The notes beneath the pieces were generated by a model. The model was not told the origin of the DNA and did not search any database. It worked only from the letters and a program-made list of their open reading frames with translations. From CAINVV01 sp038323575 (GTDB taxonomy: Bacteria > Bacteroidota > Bacteroidia > Bacteroidales > Prolixibacteraceae), in contig JBBQHB010000011.1 of the NCBI GenBank assembly GCA_038323575.1, positions 16,410 through 80,409 on the forward strand: a stretch of DNA of 64,000 nucleotides. Reading direction: 5' to 3'. Positions 8,932-18,201 of the stretch are shown here, in pieces; the stretch's first letter is position 1, and each line of letters starts with the position of its first letter. The translations under genes were made by a program, and so were the position numbers.

Positions 8932-9453
8932 ATGGACTTTAAAGAAATTGCCCGAAGAAGATATTCAGTCAGGAATTATCAGCCGAAACCTGTTGAAAAA
9001 GAAAAACTGATTGCTCTTGTTGAAGCCGCACTGCTGGCCCCTTCTGCGGTTAATTTCCAGCCCTGGAAATTTGTTATCGTCGATGAGCCGGCGCTTTTGG
9101 CCCAACTGCATGGTTGCTACCACCGCGACTGGTTCAAATCAGCGCCTGTCTGCATTGTGGCTATCGGCGATCATGACAAAGGATGGCACCGCCCTACTGA
9201 TGACAAAGACTATACTGATATAGATGTTGCCATTTCCGTGGATCACCTGATGCTTGCAGCCACTGAAGCCGGACTTGGCACCTGCTGGATCTGTCACTTC
9301 AATGCGGAAAAATGTGCTGAAATATTCAATCTGCCTTCCAATCTTGAGCCCATTGCGATGATCCCTGTCGGCTATCCCATGACGGAGGCTATACCTGAGA
9401 AGAAAAGAAAAACGATTGATCAGATGGTACTTTGGAATCGTTTTGAGGCTTAG
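8932..9453 (+). CDS. Nitroreductase-family FMN oxidoreductase
   Basis: A 173-residue protein of the nitroreductase fold, which uses FMN and NAD(P)H to reduce nitro compounds, quinones or other acceptors. It begins MDFKEIARRRYSVRNY, where the RRRSxR-type FMN-phosphate contact is clear. It then carries APSAVNFQPWKFV (FMN ring contact), the DHLMLAATEAGLGTCWIC helix and a C-terminal MIPVGYP motif. The reading frame extends upstream to 8857, but ATG 8932 matches the family's usual start and sits below a TAAATTTG element. The stop codon is only one base from the end of the convergent nitrilase gene. Substrate cannot be predicted. Confidence 0.9.
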   Translation: MDFKEIARRRYSVRNYQPKPVEKEKLIALVEAALLAPSAVNFQPWKFVIVDEPALLAQLHGCYHRDWFKSAPVCIVAIGDHDKGWHRPTDDKDYTDIDVAISVDHLMLAATEAGLGTCWICHFNAEKCAEIFNLPSNLEPIAMIPVGYPMTEAIPEKKRKTIDQMVLWNRFEA

Positions 9454-9454
9454 G

Positions 9455-10234
9455 TTACCCGGATATTTCAAACAAATCAGCATCCTCCGACACAGGAAAT
9501 TTTTTCCTGAACCTTTTTAATTCCTCCAGTGATACAGAATTGGTCACAACTGCATCTGACTGATTGTTCAGGTTACAGCTTAAAACTCCCTTCGGATCAA
9601 TGATTTTGCTTTCCCCTGAATAATAGACGCCTGAACCATCCGTACCTGTCCGGTTTACTGCCGCAACATAAAGCTGGTTCTCGATTGCCCGGGCTGCTGT
9701 TAGTGTCTGCCAGACATGCTTGCGGACATCCGGCCAGTTGGCGGTAAAAAGCATTAAATCAGCCTCCTTCGCCGACCGGCACCAAACAGGAAACCGAAGG
9801 TCATAACAGATGAAAAGGGCGATCCGCCAACCCATAAATTTAACTACAACCTTTTTATTTCCGCGGCTGAAGTATTGGTCCTCCCCACCCATGGAAAACA
9901 GATGTTTCTTGTCATAAATGTTTGTTTCTCCACTTGGGGTTACAAACAGGAAACGGTTATAATACCGATCATTCTCCTTGATAATCAGGCTTCCTGCCAA
10001 GGCGGCACCTGTAGCTGCAGCCTGCGATTTCATCCATCTCACACTTTTGCCATCCATTGATTCAGCAAGCGCTTTTGCATTCATAGAGAAACCTGTGGTG
10101 AACATTTCCGGCAAGAGGATTAAATCAGTCCGGCCTGTCAAAGGTTTTAGGAGCTGGTCAAGTTTTTCCCTGTTTGCAACCTGATTTTCCCAGATTACAT
10201 CAAATTGTACCAGCGAGATCCTGAGAAAATCCAT
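9455..10234 (-). CDS. Nitrilase-superfamily omega-amidase (YafV-like)
   Basis: A 259-residue carbon-nitrogen hydrolase with the complete Glu-Lys-Cys triad: Glu in LILLPEMF, Lys in YDKKHLF and Cys in LFICYDLRFPVW. Sequence around these motifs resembles omega-amidase/YafV, which deaminates alpha-keto acid amides such as 2-oxoglutaramate in metabolite repair. It is cytoplasmic, with no signal peptide. Its upstream neighbour on the same strand is the acyltransferase gene, 23 bases away, so the two may be co-transcribed. It ends one base from the convergent nitroreductase. Confidence 0.9.
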   Translation of the reverse strand: MDFLRISLVQFDVIWENQVANREKLDQLLKPLTGRTDLILLPEMFTTGFSMNAKALAESMDGKSVRWMKSQAAATGAALAGSLIIKENDRYYNRFLFVTPSGETNIYDKKHLFSMGGEDQYFSRGNKKVVVKFMGWRIALFICYDLRFPVWCRSAKEADLMLFTANWPDVRKHVWQTLTAARAIENQLYVAAVNRTGTDGSGVYYSGESKIIDPKGVLSCNLNNQSDAVVTNSVSLEELKRFRKKFPVSEDADLFEISG

Positions 10235-10257
10235 TTTTTTACCAATTTTGAATGCTG

Positions 10258-10821
10258 TTAATCTAAATCGTCACCATAGTTCATTCCTTCCGGGTTACGG
10301 CCCATGATGCCATGGTCTTTGTACCACTGCCTGATTCTTTTCAAATCCGACTGCAGATTATCTGTGAGTTCAATTTTGTCAGTATAACCGATCCGTTTCC
10401 GGCCCCAGTCAAAAAAAGCCATGTAGACGGGAATATTGGCTGCGCGGGCTATGGTGTGGAAACCACCTTTCCATTTGGTAACAGGTTTGCGGGTACCTTC
10501 AGGAGCGATGGCCAAATGCATGGTTTCACGTTTTTCGAACTCCGCTAAAATCTGTTTAACCAGGCTTGCTCCTTTGGAACGGTCAACTGCTATTCCGCCC
10601 ATGGCACGCACAAAATAGCCCAGGGGCCAGATGAAAAATTCCTTTTTTACCATGGTATTGGATTTTCCGCCAACAGCCCGGTAAAAAAGAAAGGAGATAA
10701 TGAAATCCCAGTTGGAGGTATGGGGAATGCCCAATACGATGCATTTTGGTTCAGGAATCACCCCTCCCACCAATTCCCATCCGAAGATGCGCAGCAAAAA
10801 CCTTGAAATGAATTTAACCAT
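10258..10821 (-). CDS. PlsC-type 1-acylglycerol-3-phosphate acyltransferase family protein
   Basis: A 187-residue membrane-associated acyltransferase. It has the HTSNWD (HX4D) catalytic motif at about residue 38 and the APEGTR substrate-binding motif near residue 110. It is short compared with PlsC itself (about 240), as in the Bacteroidota subgroup that acylates lysophospholipids or ornithine lipids; the exact acceptor is unknown. The reading frame extends to 10962, but that extension runs across the mutS2 start region. MVKFISRFLLRIFGW at 10821 is the natural start. It is divergent from mutS2. Confidence 0.88.
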   Translation of the reverse strand: MVKFISRFLLRIFGWELVGGVIPEPKCIVLGIPHTSNWDFIISFLFYRAVGGKSNTMVKKEFFIWPLGYFVRAMGGIAVDRSKGASLVKQILAEFEKRETMHLAIAPEGTRKPVTKWKGGFHTIARAANIPVYMAFFDWGRKRIGYTDKIELTDNLQSDLKRIRQWYKDHGIMGRNPEGMNYGDDLD

Positions 10822-10898
10822 GTTTGTATGAGAATTTGTAACAAAGTTAATCAAAAATAACTTTTCAGACGGGAATGCTCCAGATTGTATTTCACTTT

Positions 10899-10934
10899 TA
10901 GCTTTGTACTCCTGCTCAATTCTTGCTATTTTTG
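10899..10934 (+). promoter_or_regulatory. Candidate mutS2 promoter elements
   Basis: Two exact TAnnTTTG matches lie in the 130-bp divergent region: TAGCTTTG at 10899-10906 and TATTTTTG at 10927-10934. Either could serve mutS2. The second would place the start point between ATG 10937 and ATG 10955, which supports the downstream start. No good TTTG at the usual 19-21 spacing was found. Confidence 0.3.
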
Positions 10935-10954
10935 CCATGAATTCATTTGAACTG

Positions 10955-13432
10955 ATGCACATTTATCCCGAAAATTTCGAAAATAAAATTGGCTTTGACA
11001 AAATCAGGGAACTACTGGTGAGCCGATGTCTGAGCGAGCTTGGCAAAGAAAACGTCGCTGCATGCAGCTTCTCTTCGGATCCCGGCCTGATTGAAAAACA
11101 ACTGGATGAGACCGTCGAATTTCAGAAAATCATCCGGGATGAGTTTAATTTCCCTACCGGTTACTTTATTGACATGCGGCCTGTTTTAAGGAAATCCAAA
11201 ATTCAGGGCACTTTTCTGGAAGTATTCGAACTTTTCGACCTTAAAAGATCCCTGGAAACGCTCCGGTCCATTGTAACTTTTTTCAAAGAGAAAGAGCAGG
11301 AATTTTTTCCCCGCCTCTTCTTTGTGATCCGTGACATCAGGGTTTTTCCTTTTTTATATGACCGCATCGACCAAATCCTGACCAAAAACGGCACGATCAA
11401 GGACAATGCATCTCCTGAACTGGTTAAAATCAGGAGGGAAATACTCTCGCTCCAGTCGGGTGTTTCCAAAATCATGGCCAAAATCCTCAAACATGCACAG
11501 GCAGAGGGGTTGGTGGAAAAAGATGTAACGGTATCCATCCGCGACGGAAGGGCTGTAATTCCTGTGTTGTCGGCCAACAAAAGGAAGATGAAGGGAATTG
11601 TCCACGATGAGTCGGCAACAGGCCGGACCTCCTATATTGAGCCGGAAGAGATCGTTGAAACCAACAACCGCATCCGGGAATTTGAATCGGCAGAGAGACG
11701 GGAGATTGTGAGAATTCTGACCAAATTCACTGACGAGCTTCGCCCCTATGCCGAAGAACTGGAAAGTTCCTATGAAATACTGGGAATTCTGGACTTTATA
11801 CGCGCAAAAGCTTTGTGGTCGAATGAGAGCAAATCGGTAAAGCCACTCCTCGCCTACCACCCCGAATTAAACTGGCTGGATGCCAGGCACCCTCTGCTGG
11901 AGAAGAATCTCAACAGGGAAAAAAGGAAAATTGTCCCCCTTAACATCAAACTGACAAAAGAGGACCGGATACTGCTGATCTCAGGACCCAATGCAGGCGG
12001 TAAGTCCGTCTGTCTGAAAACGGTAGGTTTGCTTCAGTACAGCATCCAATGCGGACTGCCGGTTCCACTTCACCTGGACAGTGTTGTCGGGATATTTGAG
12101 AAAATATTTATTGACATCGGCGACAACCAGTCGCTCGACAACGACCTGAGTACCTACAGCTCGCATTTGAGCGACATGAAATTTTTTGTCAGGAACTGCA
12201 ACCCGCAATCCCTGGTATTGATCGATGAATTTGGAACCGGCACCGAACCGATGCTTGGCGGGGCCATCGCAGAATCGATCCTGAACCGCATCAACCTGCT
12301 GAAGAGTTACGGGGTAATTACCACGCACTATACCAACCTGAAGCACTTTGCTTCGTCTGTCCCGGGCATTGTTAACGGCGCCATGCTTTATGATTCCAAT
12401 AAAATGGAGCCTCTTTTTCAATTGCAGATTGGCAAACCGGGAAGTTCTTTTGCTTTTGAAATAGCCCGAAAAATTGGCCTTCCGGAAGATATATTACAGG
12501 AAGCTACAGACAAGATAGGCAAAGACCACATCGATTTTGACAAACACCTCCGGGATATTGTCCGCGACAAACGGTACTGGGAGACCAAACGACAGAATAT
12601 CCGCCAGTCGGAGAAAAAAATGGAGGACCTGACATCTACTTACGAAGAGAACCTTTCGGAAGTCAAAAAACTGAGAAAAGAGATCCTGGATAAGGCAAAA
12701 AAAGAGGCTGCCGAAATACTGGCATCCTCCAACAAGATCGTGGAACAGACCATCCGCGATATCAAGGAAGCTTCTGCCGAAAAAGAGAAGACAAGGGAAG
12801 CCCGTAAAAAGCTTGAGGATTTCAAAGAGACCGTATCGATGGCAAAAGATTCTGAGGATGAACAGATTGTCCGGAAAATGCAAAAGATCCGGCAGCGGGA
12901 ACATCAAAAAAGGGAACGGTCAAAAACAGAAGAAAATCTAAAACCCGCCAAGGAACTCCCTGTTAAGAATAACGAACCTGAGGTTGGAAGCTGGATCAAA
13001 CTGAAAGACCAGGAAAATCCGGGAATTATACTGGAAATCAACGGGAATAACGTGGTGGTTGCCTTCGGTCAACTGCGTTCTGTTGTTAAACGCGACAGGG
13101 TCGAATTGATCTCGCACAACGAAGTAAAGAAAACAAAGGAAAACTATACAACTGCCAGGATCAACAACGAAATCAACGAAAGGAAACTCAATTTTAAACC
13201 AAGGATCGATGTGCGCGGAATGCGTGCGGAGGAGGGACTTCAAAAAATCCGGGAATTCATCGATGAGGCGATCATGGTTGATGCGCATGAACTGCATATT
13301 CTCCACGGCAAGGGAAACGGCATATTGAGGGAACTGGTCCGTGCCTACCTCAAATCGGAACCTGCCGTGAAAAAATTCAGGGACGAACATGTGCAGTTTG
13401 GGGGATCAGGGATTACGATTGTGGAGATGTAG
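10955..13432 (+). CDS. mutS2: Endonuclease MutS2
   Basis: An 825-residue MutS2: DNA-binding/clamp region, MutS-type ATPase, long coiled coil, then a C-terminal Smr nuclease domain. Visible motifs are Walker A GPNAGGKSV (about residue 343), Walker B LVLIDEFGTGTEP, a Lys/Glu-rich coiled coil (about 530-660), and the Smr motifs IDVRGMRAEEGL and LHILHGKGNGILRE in the last 80 residues. MutS2 acts on recombination intermediates and, in some species, on collided ribosomes; it lacks the mismatch-recognition domain of MutS1. Frames starting at 10904 or 10937 exist. The start MHIYPENFENKIGFD is chosen because Bacteroidota homologues begin this way. A repeat block begins right after the stop. Confidence 0.95.
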   Translation: MHIYPENFENKIGFDKIRELLVSRCLSELGKENVAACSFSSDPGLIEKQLDETVEFQKIIRDEFNFPTGYFIDMRPVLRKSKIQGTFLEVFELFDLKRSLETLRSIVTFFKEKEQEFFPRLFFVIRDIRVFPFLYDRIDQILTKNGTIKDNASPELVKIRREILSLQSGVSKIMAKILKHAQAEGLVEKDVTVSIRDGRAVIPVLSANKRKMKGIVHDESATGRTSYIEPEEIVETNNRIREFESAERREIVRILTKFTDELRPYAEELESSYEILGILDFIRAKALWSNESKSVKPLLAYHPELNWLDARHPLLEKNLNREKRKIVPLNIKLTKEDRILLISGPNAGGKSVCLKTVGLLQYSIQCGLPVPLHLDSVVGIFEKIFIDIGDNQSLDNDLSTYSSHLSDMKFFVRNCNPQSLVLIDEFGTGTEPMLGGAIAESILNRINLLKSYGVITTHYTNLKHFASSVPGIVNGAMLYDSNKMEPLFQLQIGKPGSSFAFEIARKIGLPEDILQEATDKIGKDHIDFDKHLRDIVRDKRYWETKRQNIRQSEKKMEDLTSTYEENLSEVKKLRKEILDKAKKEAAEILASSNKIVEQTIRDIKEASAEKEKTREARKKLEDFKETVSMAKDSEDEQIVRKMQKIRQREHQKRERSKTEENLKPAKELPVKNNEPEVGSWIKLKDQENPGIILEINGNNVVVAFGQLRSVVKRDRVELISHNEVKKTKENYTTARINNEINERKLNFKPRIDVRGMRAEEGLQKIREFIDEAIMVDAHELHILHGKGNGILRELVRAYLKSEPAVKKFRDEHVQFGGSGITIVEM

Positions 13433-13560
13433 GAGGACTTGACGAGGGAACGACTGGACGAGGGAATGAAACGGAGAAACGGAGAAACAGAGAAACGGGG
13501 ACTGAGGACTGAGGACTGGGGACTGGGGACTGGGGATTGAGGACTGGGGACTGGGGACTT
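13433..13560 (+). repeat. Degenerate GACTGNG / GACGA tandem repeat block
   Basis: Directly after the mutS2 stop the strand becomes a purine-rich, low-complexity string. First come GACGAGGGAACGACTGG-type units, then AACGGAGAAAC units, then GGACTGGGGACTGAG heptamer-like units. Related blocks occur at 55815-56115 and 63796-64000. Reading frames across it (for example Pro/Ser/Gln-rich products on the minus strand) are artefacts of the repeat. Confidence 0.85.
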
Positions 13561-13571
13561 ACAAACGAGGA

Positions 13572-13597
13572 GCCGCCTAGCGGTGATCTCTTTGTAG
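13572..13597 (+). repeat. GCCGCNTAGCGG hairpin element with TTTGTAG
   Basis: GCCGC-CTA-GCGGT forms a short hairpin and is followed six bases later by TTTGTAG. The same arrangement is found at 56141-56167, also just after a GACTG-type repeat block. It looks like a dispersed REP-like element. Confidence 0.55.
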
Positions 13598-13692
13598 GGG
13601 AAATACTAAGATTTGAAATCCGTCCGCTAACAAAAATTCGAAAAATCAATTCTCTGTTGATTGGACTGAATGGAATTAATTTACATATCAAA

Positions 13693-14127
13693 ATGAAGAC
13701 TACTACTACTTGCATTGTTTTGTTAACGCTTTTACTCGGAATTTTCCCGACAAATATTAATGCCCAAAAAATCAGAGCTCAAAGCGACCGGCTGATCAAA
13801 GAACTGGAAGATACCAGGGTAACCATCGGAGCCAGGATATGGAAAGTGTATGACATGGGTTTCATTGTCAGGACCAAAACAGTTACACTTGCATTTGACC
13901 TTGTCAGCGGAGCCACTGCAGGTTGCAAGGATTTTTCACTTTCTGCCGAAGAACTTAACCGGCTCATCAAACAATGCGATGTACTGTTTATCAGCCACAA
14001 ACACAGGGTGCTTGATGCAGTCATTTACCCGGGCCACCAGGGAGAGTCGGTTGAAAACAATGTGGATGCCTACCTTGAACTAACCTACACGAATCTGAAA
14101 AATCCAAATATCCTGTTGTCGCTTTGA
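13693..14127 (+). pseudogene. Internally deleted metallo-beta-lactamase-fold hydrolase
   Basis: A 144-residue remnant with a good signal peptide (MKTTTTCIVLLTLLLGIFP, then NINAQ). The start of an MBL-fold domain includes CDVLFISHKH, where the zinc-binding HxHxDH motif should be complete. Instead the frame runs HKHRVLDAVIYPGHQGESVENN: the DH of the motif and everything up to a segment resembling a much later part of such proteins is gone. The product then ends after about 30 more residues. MBL hydrolases of this type are normally 300 residues or more. The reading frame is open, but the metal site cannot form, so I treat it as a decayed gene. Confidence 0.65.
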
Positions 14128-14216
14128 TTTGGGGGGAATCAATTGAATATCAACCAAATAAATTTAGAGCTAAAAACTAAGTCTTTTAACTTCCCGGCGT
14201 TCACCGGTCTGCAATA

Positions 14217-16631
14217 CTAATTGATTTCATACGATCCTTCAGGAAGCTCAATAGAAGGTTTACCCATCGTACTTACAAAGGACTTTTTGGTATTTACATT
14301 TGTCACTTTCCATGTTTTCTGCGGCTTCCCGGCAGGTGAAAATTCAGCGATGGTCCCATGTGGTACGGTTAGTTTCAATTCAATTTTACCGGATAAATCG
14401 TTGTACCATTTCACTTTAATTTCGCCTGAAGGAGTATTGTAAACTGCAGCGGCAAAGCTAAGACCATCAGGGAAAGTTGGCGCGATGACGAATTTTTTAA
14501 ATCCCGGGTAATCCGATAATGGACGGATACCTGCCAGCCAGCGGTAATACCATTCCGAAACAGTGCCAAACATGGGATGACAGTTGGAATAGGTATTGTC
14601 GCTCTCTTTCCAGGATTCCCAGATAGTAGTGGCACCGCGGTCAATCATGTGACCCCATCCGGGGAAAGCCGTGCTGTTGACGATCTTATATACCTCATCA
14701 GCATGCCCTGTTAGGGAAAGCGCTTCAAGTATATATTTGGTGCCGAAAATTCCGGTAGTAAAATGACCAGCAGGAGCCTTTCTAACCGCCTTTAACAAAG
14801 AATCAGCCGCTGCAGCCAGTTCGTTTGGCGGAATAATCCCGTAATAGATCAGCGTCGAAAAGAGTGTCTGCCTGTTAATGGGATCTGCAACCGGTTTGCG
14901 CCAGAAAAGACCCAGCAGCTTCCCGGCAAGGGATTTTTCCAGTTCACTGAACCGCCTGATATTCTGTGTGTCATGCATGATTTCGGCAAACCGTTTCATG
15001 ATCCGTGCACAATCCAGGTAATGGGTGGTTCCGATCAACTGTACCGGGACTTTCTCCAGTGATTCATGATCGCTTAGCCCTTTTTCAATGATTTCACCCG
15101 GATGCAACCTGGCAACCTTGTCCATCCAGGCAAGGTCTCTCTGGTACAACTCTTTGATAATCGCCGTATCGCCGTAATACTGGTACAATTTGTACTGGGT
15201 GGTCAGAAAAGCAGATTCCCAGCTGATGCCGCAATATTTGATCCCGATGAACGGAGCCGTATCGATGAAGATTGAATCCTGCATGGCATCTACCCAGTCG
15301 TATATGGTCTTGCGGTAGAATGCATGCATGTCAAAATTGTAAATAAAGGTCTCACTGGTTGCATTCAGATCTCCCCCATAACCTAATTTCTCCCTGGCAG
15401 GACAGTCGGACTGGACAGAGATCAGGTTATCCAGGAAGGTTTGCCGGCAGGCTGTCTGAATATTGTTCAACAATACATTTGAGCAGGAAAAATAATTCTG
15501 GTTTTCAACACCCGTGTGAAATTCAAGCGCTTCAATGTCCTCTTTTTCGGGCAGATAGCCTAGTCCGGAGATTTCCATGTACCTGAACACATGGTAGGTA
15601 AAATTCGGCTGCCAGGATACATCTTTTTCTTTTCCGAAAATATAACTGTCAGTTTGCCAGGCAATAGCAGGAGATCCCGGGCCACCGCTCCCCTTTCGCT
15701 TGATCTGACCCGCAACTGTTGTCATAGGATTGAGCGAACCATTTTCGTACAAGCGTTCCCCAAACCTGAAAACGATGGTATCACCTGTTTTGCCTTTCAG
15801 GTGAATCCTGTAAAGGCCTGTCAGGTTAATCCCCATATCCACGATGATTTTCTTGCCGGATTTTTGAATGAGCAGCGGTTTTATTGTTTTGGCCAATTTA
15901 ACTGCCGGGAAGAAAGCCGGCTGTATCTCACCTCCCGGCCCGGGCTTTTGCACAGCCGTTCCCCAATTATTGTCTTTGTATCCGGGAAGATTCCATCCTG
16001 CCAGTTCTTTACCTGCATCATACCATTCGCCGAGGTAGACATTGTTCCTGATTACCGGACCTTTTGCAGTTTTCCAGCTGGTATCTGTAAGAAATTCTTT
16101 GGTTGTACCATCTGCATAAGTGAGCCGGAGCCTAGCAATAAATTGCGGTTCCCCGGTAGGCAATTGTTGCCTCAGGTTAAACCGGCCAAACAGCCGGAGC
16201 GGAAGTGAATTGTAAAAGCCATTTCCCAACATGGCACCTATGACATTTTTTCCGGGTTGAATCATCCTGGTAACATCATAGGTCTCAGCATAAACCCGTT
16301 TGCTGAAGTCGGTCCAGGCCGGATCGAGCAGATTGTTTTCCGGCGTTTTACCATTAATGTAAGCCAGGTAATAACCTGCTGCTGTAATCGTTAACGTTGC
16401 CTGCTTAAGTTTCCCCGTTACGTTAAATTCCTTTCTGAAAATCGGAGCTGGCTGATCACCATACATCAGGGAATCAACGGTTATTTTTTTCTCTCCGGAT
16501 CCGATCCAGGATGCCGCGGTCAGTTCAACCTGAGCTTTTGCGGCCAGATTCTGAGCATGTAACGATATGACTGAAACTTGAACAATCAGGGTGAATGCAA
16601 ACAATAGCTGATACATTTTTCGGCAAATCAT
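14217..16631 (-). CDS. Alpha-L-rhamnosidase (GH78)
   Basis: An 804-residue secreted enzyme that should remove terminal alpha-L-rhamnose from plant or bacterial polysaccharides. After a signal peptide (MICRKMYQLLFAF... ISLHAQ) come the N-terminal beta-sandwich domains of bacterial rhamnosidases (YLAYINGKTPENNLLDPAWTDFSKR). An (alpha/alpha)6 catalytic domain follows with the DCPAREKLGYGGD motif (about residue 410), which holds the general acid, then WESWKESDNTYSNCHPMFG, and a C-terminal beta-sandwich. Start 16631 is chosen over 16661 because it gives a basic n-region followed directly by the hydrophobic core. It lies 45 bases downstream of the esterase gene on the same strand, so the two are probably one operon for degrading rhamnose-containing, acetylated glycans. 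Confidence 0.93.
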   Translation of the reverse strand: MICRKMYQLLFAFTLIVQVSVISLHAQNLAAKAQVELTAASWIGSGEKKITVDSLMYGDQPAPIFRKEFNVTGKLKQATLTITAAGYYLAYINGKTPENNLLDPAWTDFSKRVYAETYDVTRMIQPGKNVIGAMLGNGFYNSLPLRLFGRFNLRQQLPTGEPQFIARLRLTYADGTTKEFLTDTSWKTAKGPVIRNNVYLGEWYDAGKELAGWNLPGYKDNNWGTAVQKPGPGGEIQPAFFPAVKLAKTIKPLLIQKSGKKIIVDMGINLTGLYRIHLKGKTGDTIVFRFGERLYENGSLNPMTTVAGQIKRKGSGGPGSPAIAWQTDSYIFGKEKDVSWQPNFTYHVFRYMEISGLGYLPEKEDIEALEFHTGVENQNYFSCSNVLLNNIQTACRQTFLDNLISVQSDCPAREKLGYGGDLNATSETFIYNFDMHAFYRKTIYDWVDAMQDSIFIDTAPFIGIKYCGISWESAFLTTQYKLYQYYGDTAIIKELYQRDLAWMDKVARLHPGEIIEKGLSDHESLEKVPVQLIGTTHYLDCARIMKRFAEIMHDTQNIRRFSELEKSLAGKLLGLFWRKPVADPINRQTLFSTLIYYGIIPPNELAAAADSLLKAVRKAPAGHFTTGIFGTKYILEALSLTGHADEVYKIVNSTAFPGWGHMIDRGATTIWESWKESDNTYSNCHPMFGTVSEWYYRWLAGIRPLSDYPGFKKFVIAPTFPDGLSFAAAVYNTPSGEIKVKWYNDLSGKIELKLTVPHGTIAEFSPAGKPQKTWKVTNVNTKKSFVSTMGKPSIELPEGSYEIN

Positions 16632-16676
16632 GGTAATGTCGGTTAATATAAAGGTTCTCAAACCATTGTCAAATTA

Positions 16677-17876
16677 CTACTCCCATTTCACCAGGTCATT
16701 GCTGCGAATGCCATTTGCAGGGAACGGATGTTGCGCGTCGAACGGATACAATGCTTTCTGATCTTCGATGACAATCATATCTTCCTTTACAGTTCCATCT
16801 GGATTCATTGCTTTGGACAGGTCAAGTCCCAGGTATTTTGCCAGGAACGGATAAACGGCAGCTCTTTTGTTGATATCATAGCCGTGCTGGTCGTTTGGCA
16901 GGTGAACGTTCTGCACCAGATCAGATTTGCCGAAGAGGCTGTAAATATATTTCAGGTGAGGCATTTCAACGACCGGGTTGTTCTTCGTCCAATCGCCGCC
17001 GTCCGAAACCAGTAACATGGGACGGGGAGCTGCACAAGCTGCTATTTCAACGTTGTTGGTTTGATAACCAACGTCTTTGTGGATGGGCATTCCGCTTTCA
17101 CAGACGCATCCGCCAAAGAAAAATGCAGAAACCATTACCACCGGAACAGATACTTTGACCCTTTGGTCTATGGCTGTCAGGAGAAATGTCTGTGTACCGC
17201 CGCCTGATGCTCCGGTGCAGGCTATCCTTTCGGGATCGGCACCCATTTCGAGGATAAAGTCGAGGCAGCGGATGCTGTTCCAAAGCTGGAGCTTCAAGGC
17301 TTCGGGATGTTTATGCTGCCATCCCAGTTCGCCCATTTGACCGTAACCAACCATATCATAACCAAAAACCATTGCTCCCATACGTGCCATGGCTGCAAAG
17401 CGTTTCTGGGCATCCGGCCGATACCGCCCGACTTCACCGGCTTTTGACCAGTGTCCATGGGGACTGATAATACCGGGAATTTTGCCTTTGGCTTGAGTGG
17501 GGGTATACAAGCTTCCGGTTACGTAAACACCGGGAAGACTTTCAAATGCCACATTCTGAACCTGGTAGCCATCGTAAACCCGTTTAGTGCCTATGAAGGC
17601 ATTCAATGGACATTTTTTTGGAAATATCTCCAGTCCGGTTCCTTTAAGGATGTGTTCTTTGATCAGTTTAGCTCTTTTCTCCCACTCTTTTTGGGTAGTA
17701 TAGTGTGTTTTTTGTGTTTCCAGAAAAGATGTTCCTTCGGCTTCAGTCCAATAATCACCAACGCAGAGCATATTTGCGCCTTTTTTTTCGACTTTTTTTG
17801 TAGATTGGGCTTCTGCTGCAAGTGAAATTGAAAGAACCAAACAGCCGGTGAAAAGAAATTTAAGATAATGTCTCAT
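16677..17876 (-). CDS. Secreted alpha/beta-hydrolase, acetyl xylan esterase-like
   Basis: A 399-residue protein with a signal peptide (MRHYLKFLFTGCLVLSISLAAEA) and an alpha/beta-hydrolase fold. The oxyanion region is PGIISPHGHWSK, the nucleophile elbow GASGGGTQT (Ser at about 222), and the probable catalytic His is in NDQHGYD. The family includes acetyl xylan esterases and related carbohydrate esterases that remove acetyl or methyl groups. As the first gene ahead of the GH78 rhamnosidase, it probably de-esterifies the same polysaccharide. The conserved insert FFFGGCVCESG near residue 250 is characteristic of this uncharacterised subgroup. Confidence 0.85.
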   Translation of the reverse strand: MRHYLKFLFTGCLVLSISLAAEAQSTKKVEKKGANMLCVGDYWTEAEGTSFLETQKTHYTTQKEWEKRAKLIKEHILKGTGLEIFPKKCPLNAFIGTKRVYDGYQVQNVAFESLPGVYVTGSLYTPTQAKGKIPGIISPHGHWSKAGEVGRYRPDAQKRFAAMARMGAMVFGYDMVGYGQMGELGWQHKHPEALKLQLWNSIRCLDFILEMGADPERIACTGASGGGTQTFLLTAIDQRVKVSVPVVMVSAFFFGGCVCESGMPIHKDVGYQTNNVEIAACAAPRPMLLVSDGGDWTKNNPVVEMPHLKYIYSLFGKSDLVQNVHLPNDQHGYDINKRAAVYPFLAKYLGLDLSKAMNPDGTVKEDMIVIEDQKALYPFDAQHPFPANGIRSNDLVKWE

Positions 17877-18201
17877 TGTGTTAAGGTGTTAATTAGCATA
17901 CCGTAAAATAACAAAAAAAGTCAGAGAAGTCTGATGAAATTTTATCGCAGAATTTTGATAAATTTAAGAATTGGTCAAAGATTTTGCCTCAGATATACAA
18001 TAGTCTAAATTTCAGTGCTTTATACGTTTTGTAATATATATTTAATTACACCTTTAAAAAAATTCAGGTTACCAGTTGTATTCTTTTAAATCTGTTGTTA
18101 AGTATGTTTGATTTCCGTTGAACATTTTGTGACATTAACAAGTTACACTAGGAGATCAGATTGGTTCAGAAATATTTTCATCAACTTCTAATCACTTATT
18201 T
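17877..18201. other. AT-rich divergent intergenic region
   Basis: This 325-bp region separates the esterase/rhamnosidase unit (leftward) from the exopolysaccharide cluster (rightward). It must hold promoters for both. One exact TAnnTTTG element, TATGTTTG, lies at 18103-18110 about 90 bases before the first cluster gene, with a TTG 24 bases upstream, longer than the usual spacing. I see no reading frame, hairpin or repeat of note. Confidence 0.5.

Noticed and set aside
13413..13715. Minus-strand frame of 100 residues over the end of mutS2
   Set aside because: Overlaps mutS2 and the repeat block; the PQSPVLNPQSPV pattern is a translation of the repeat.
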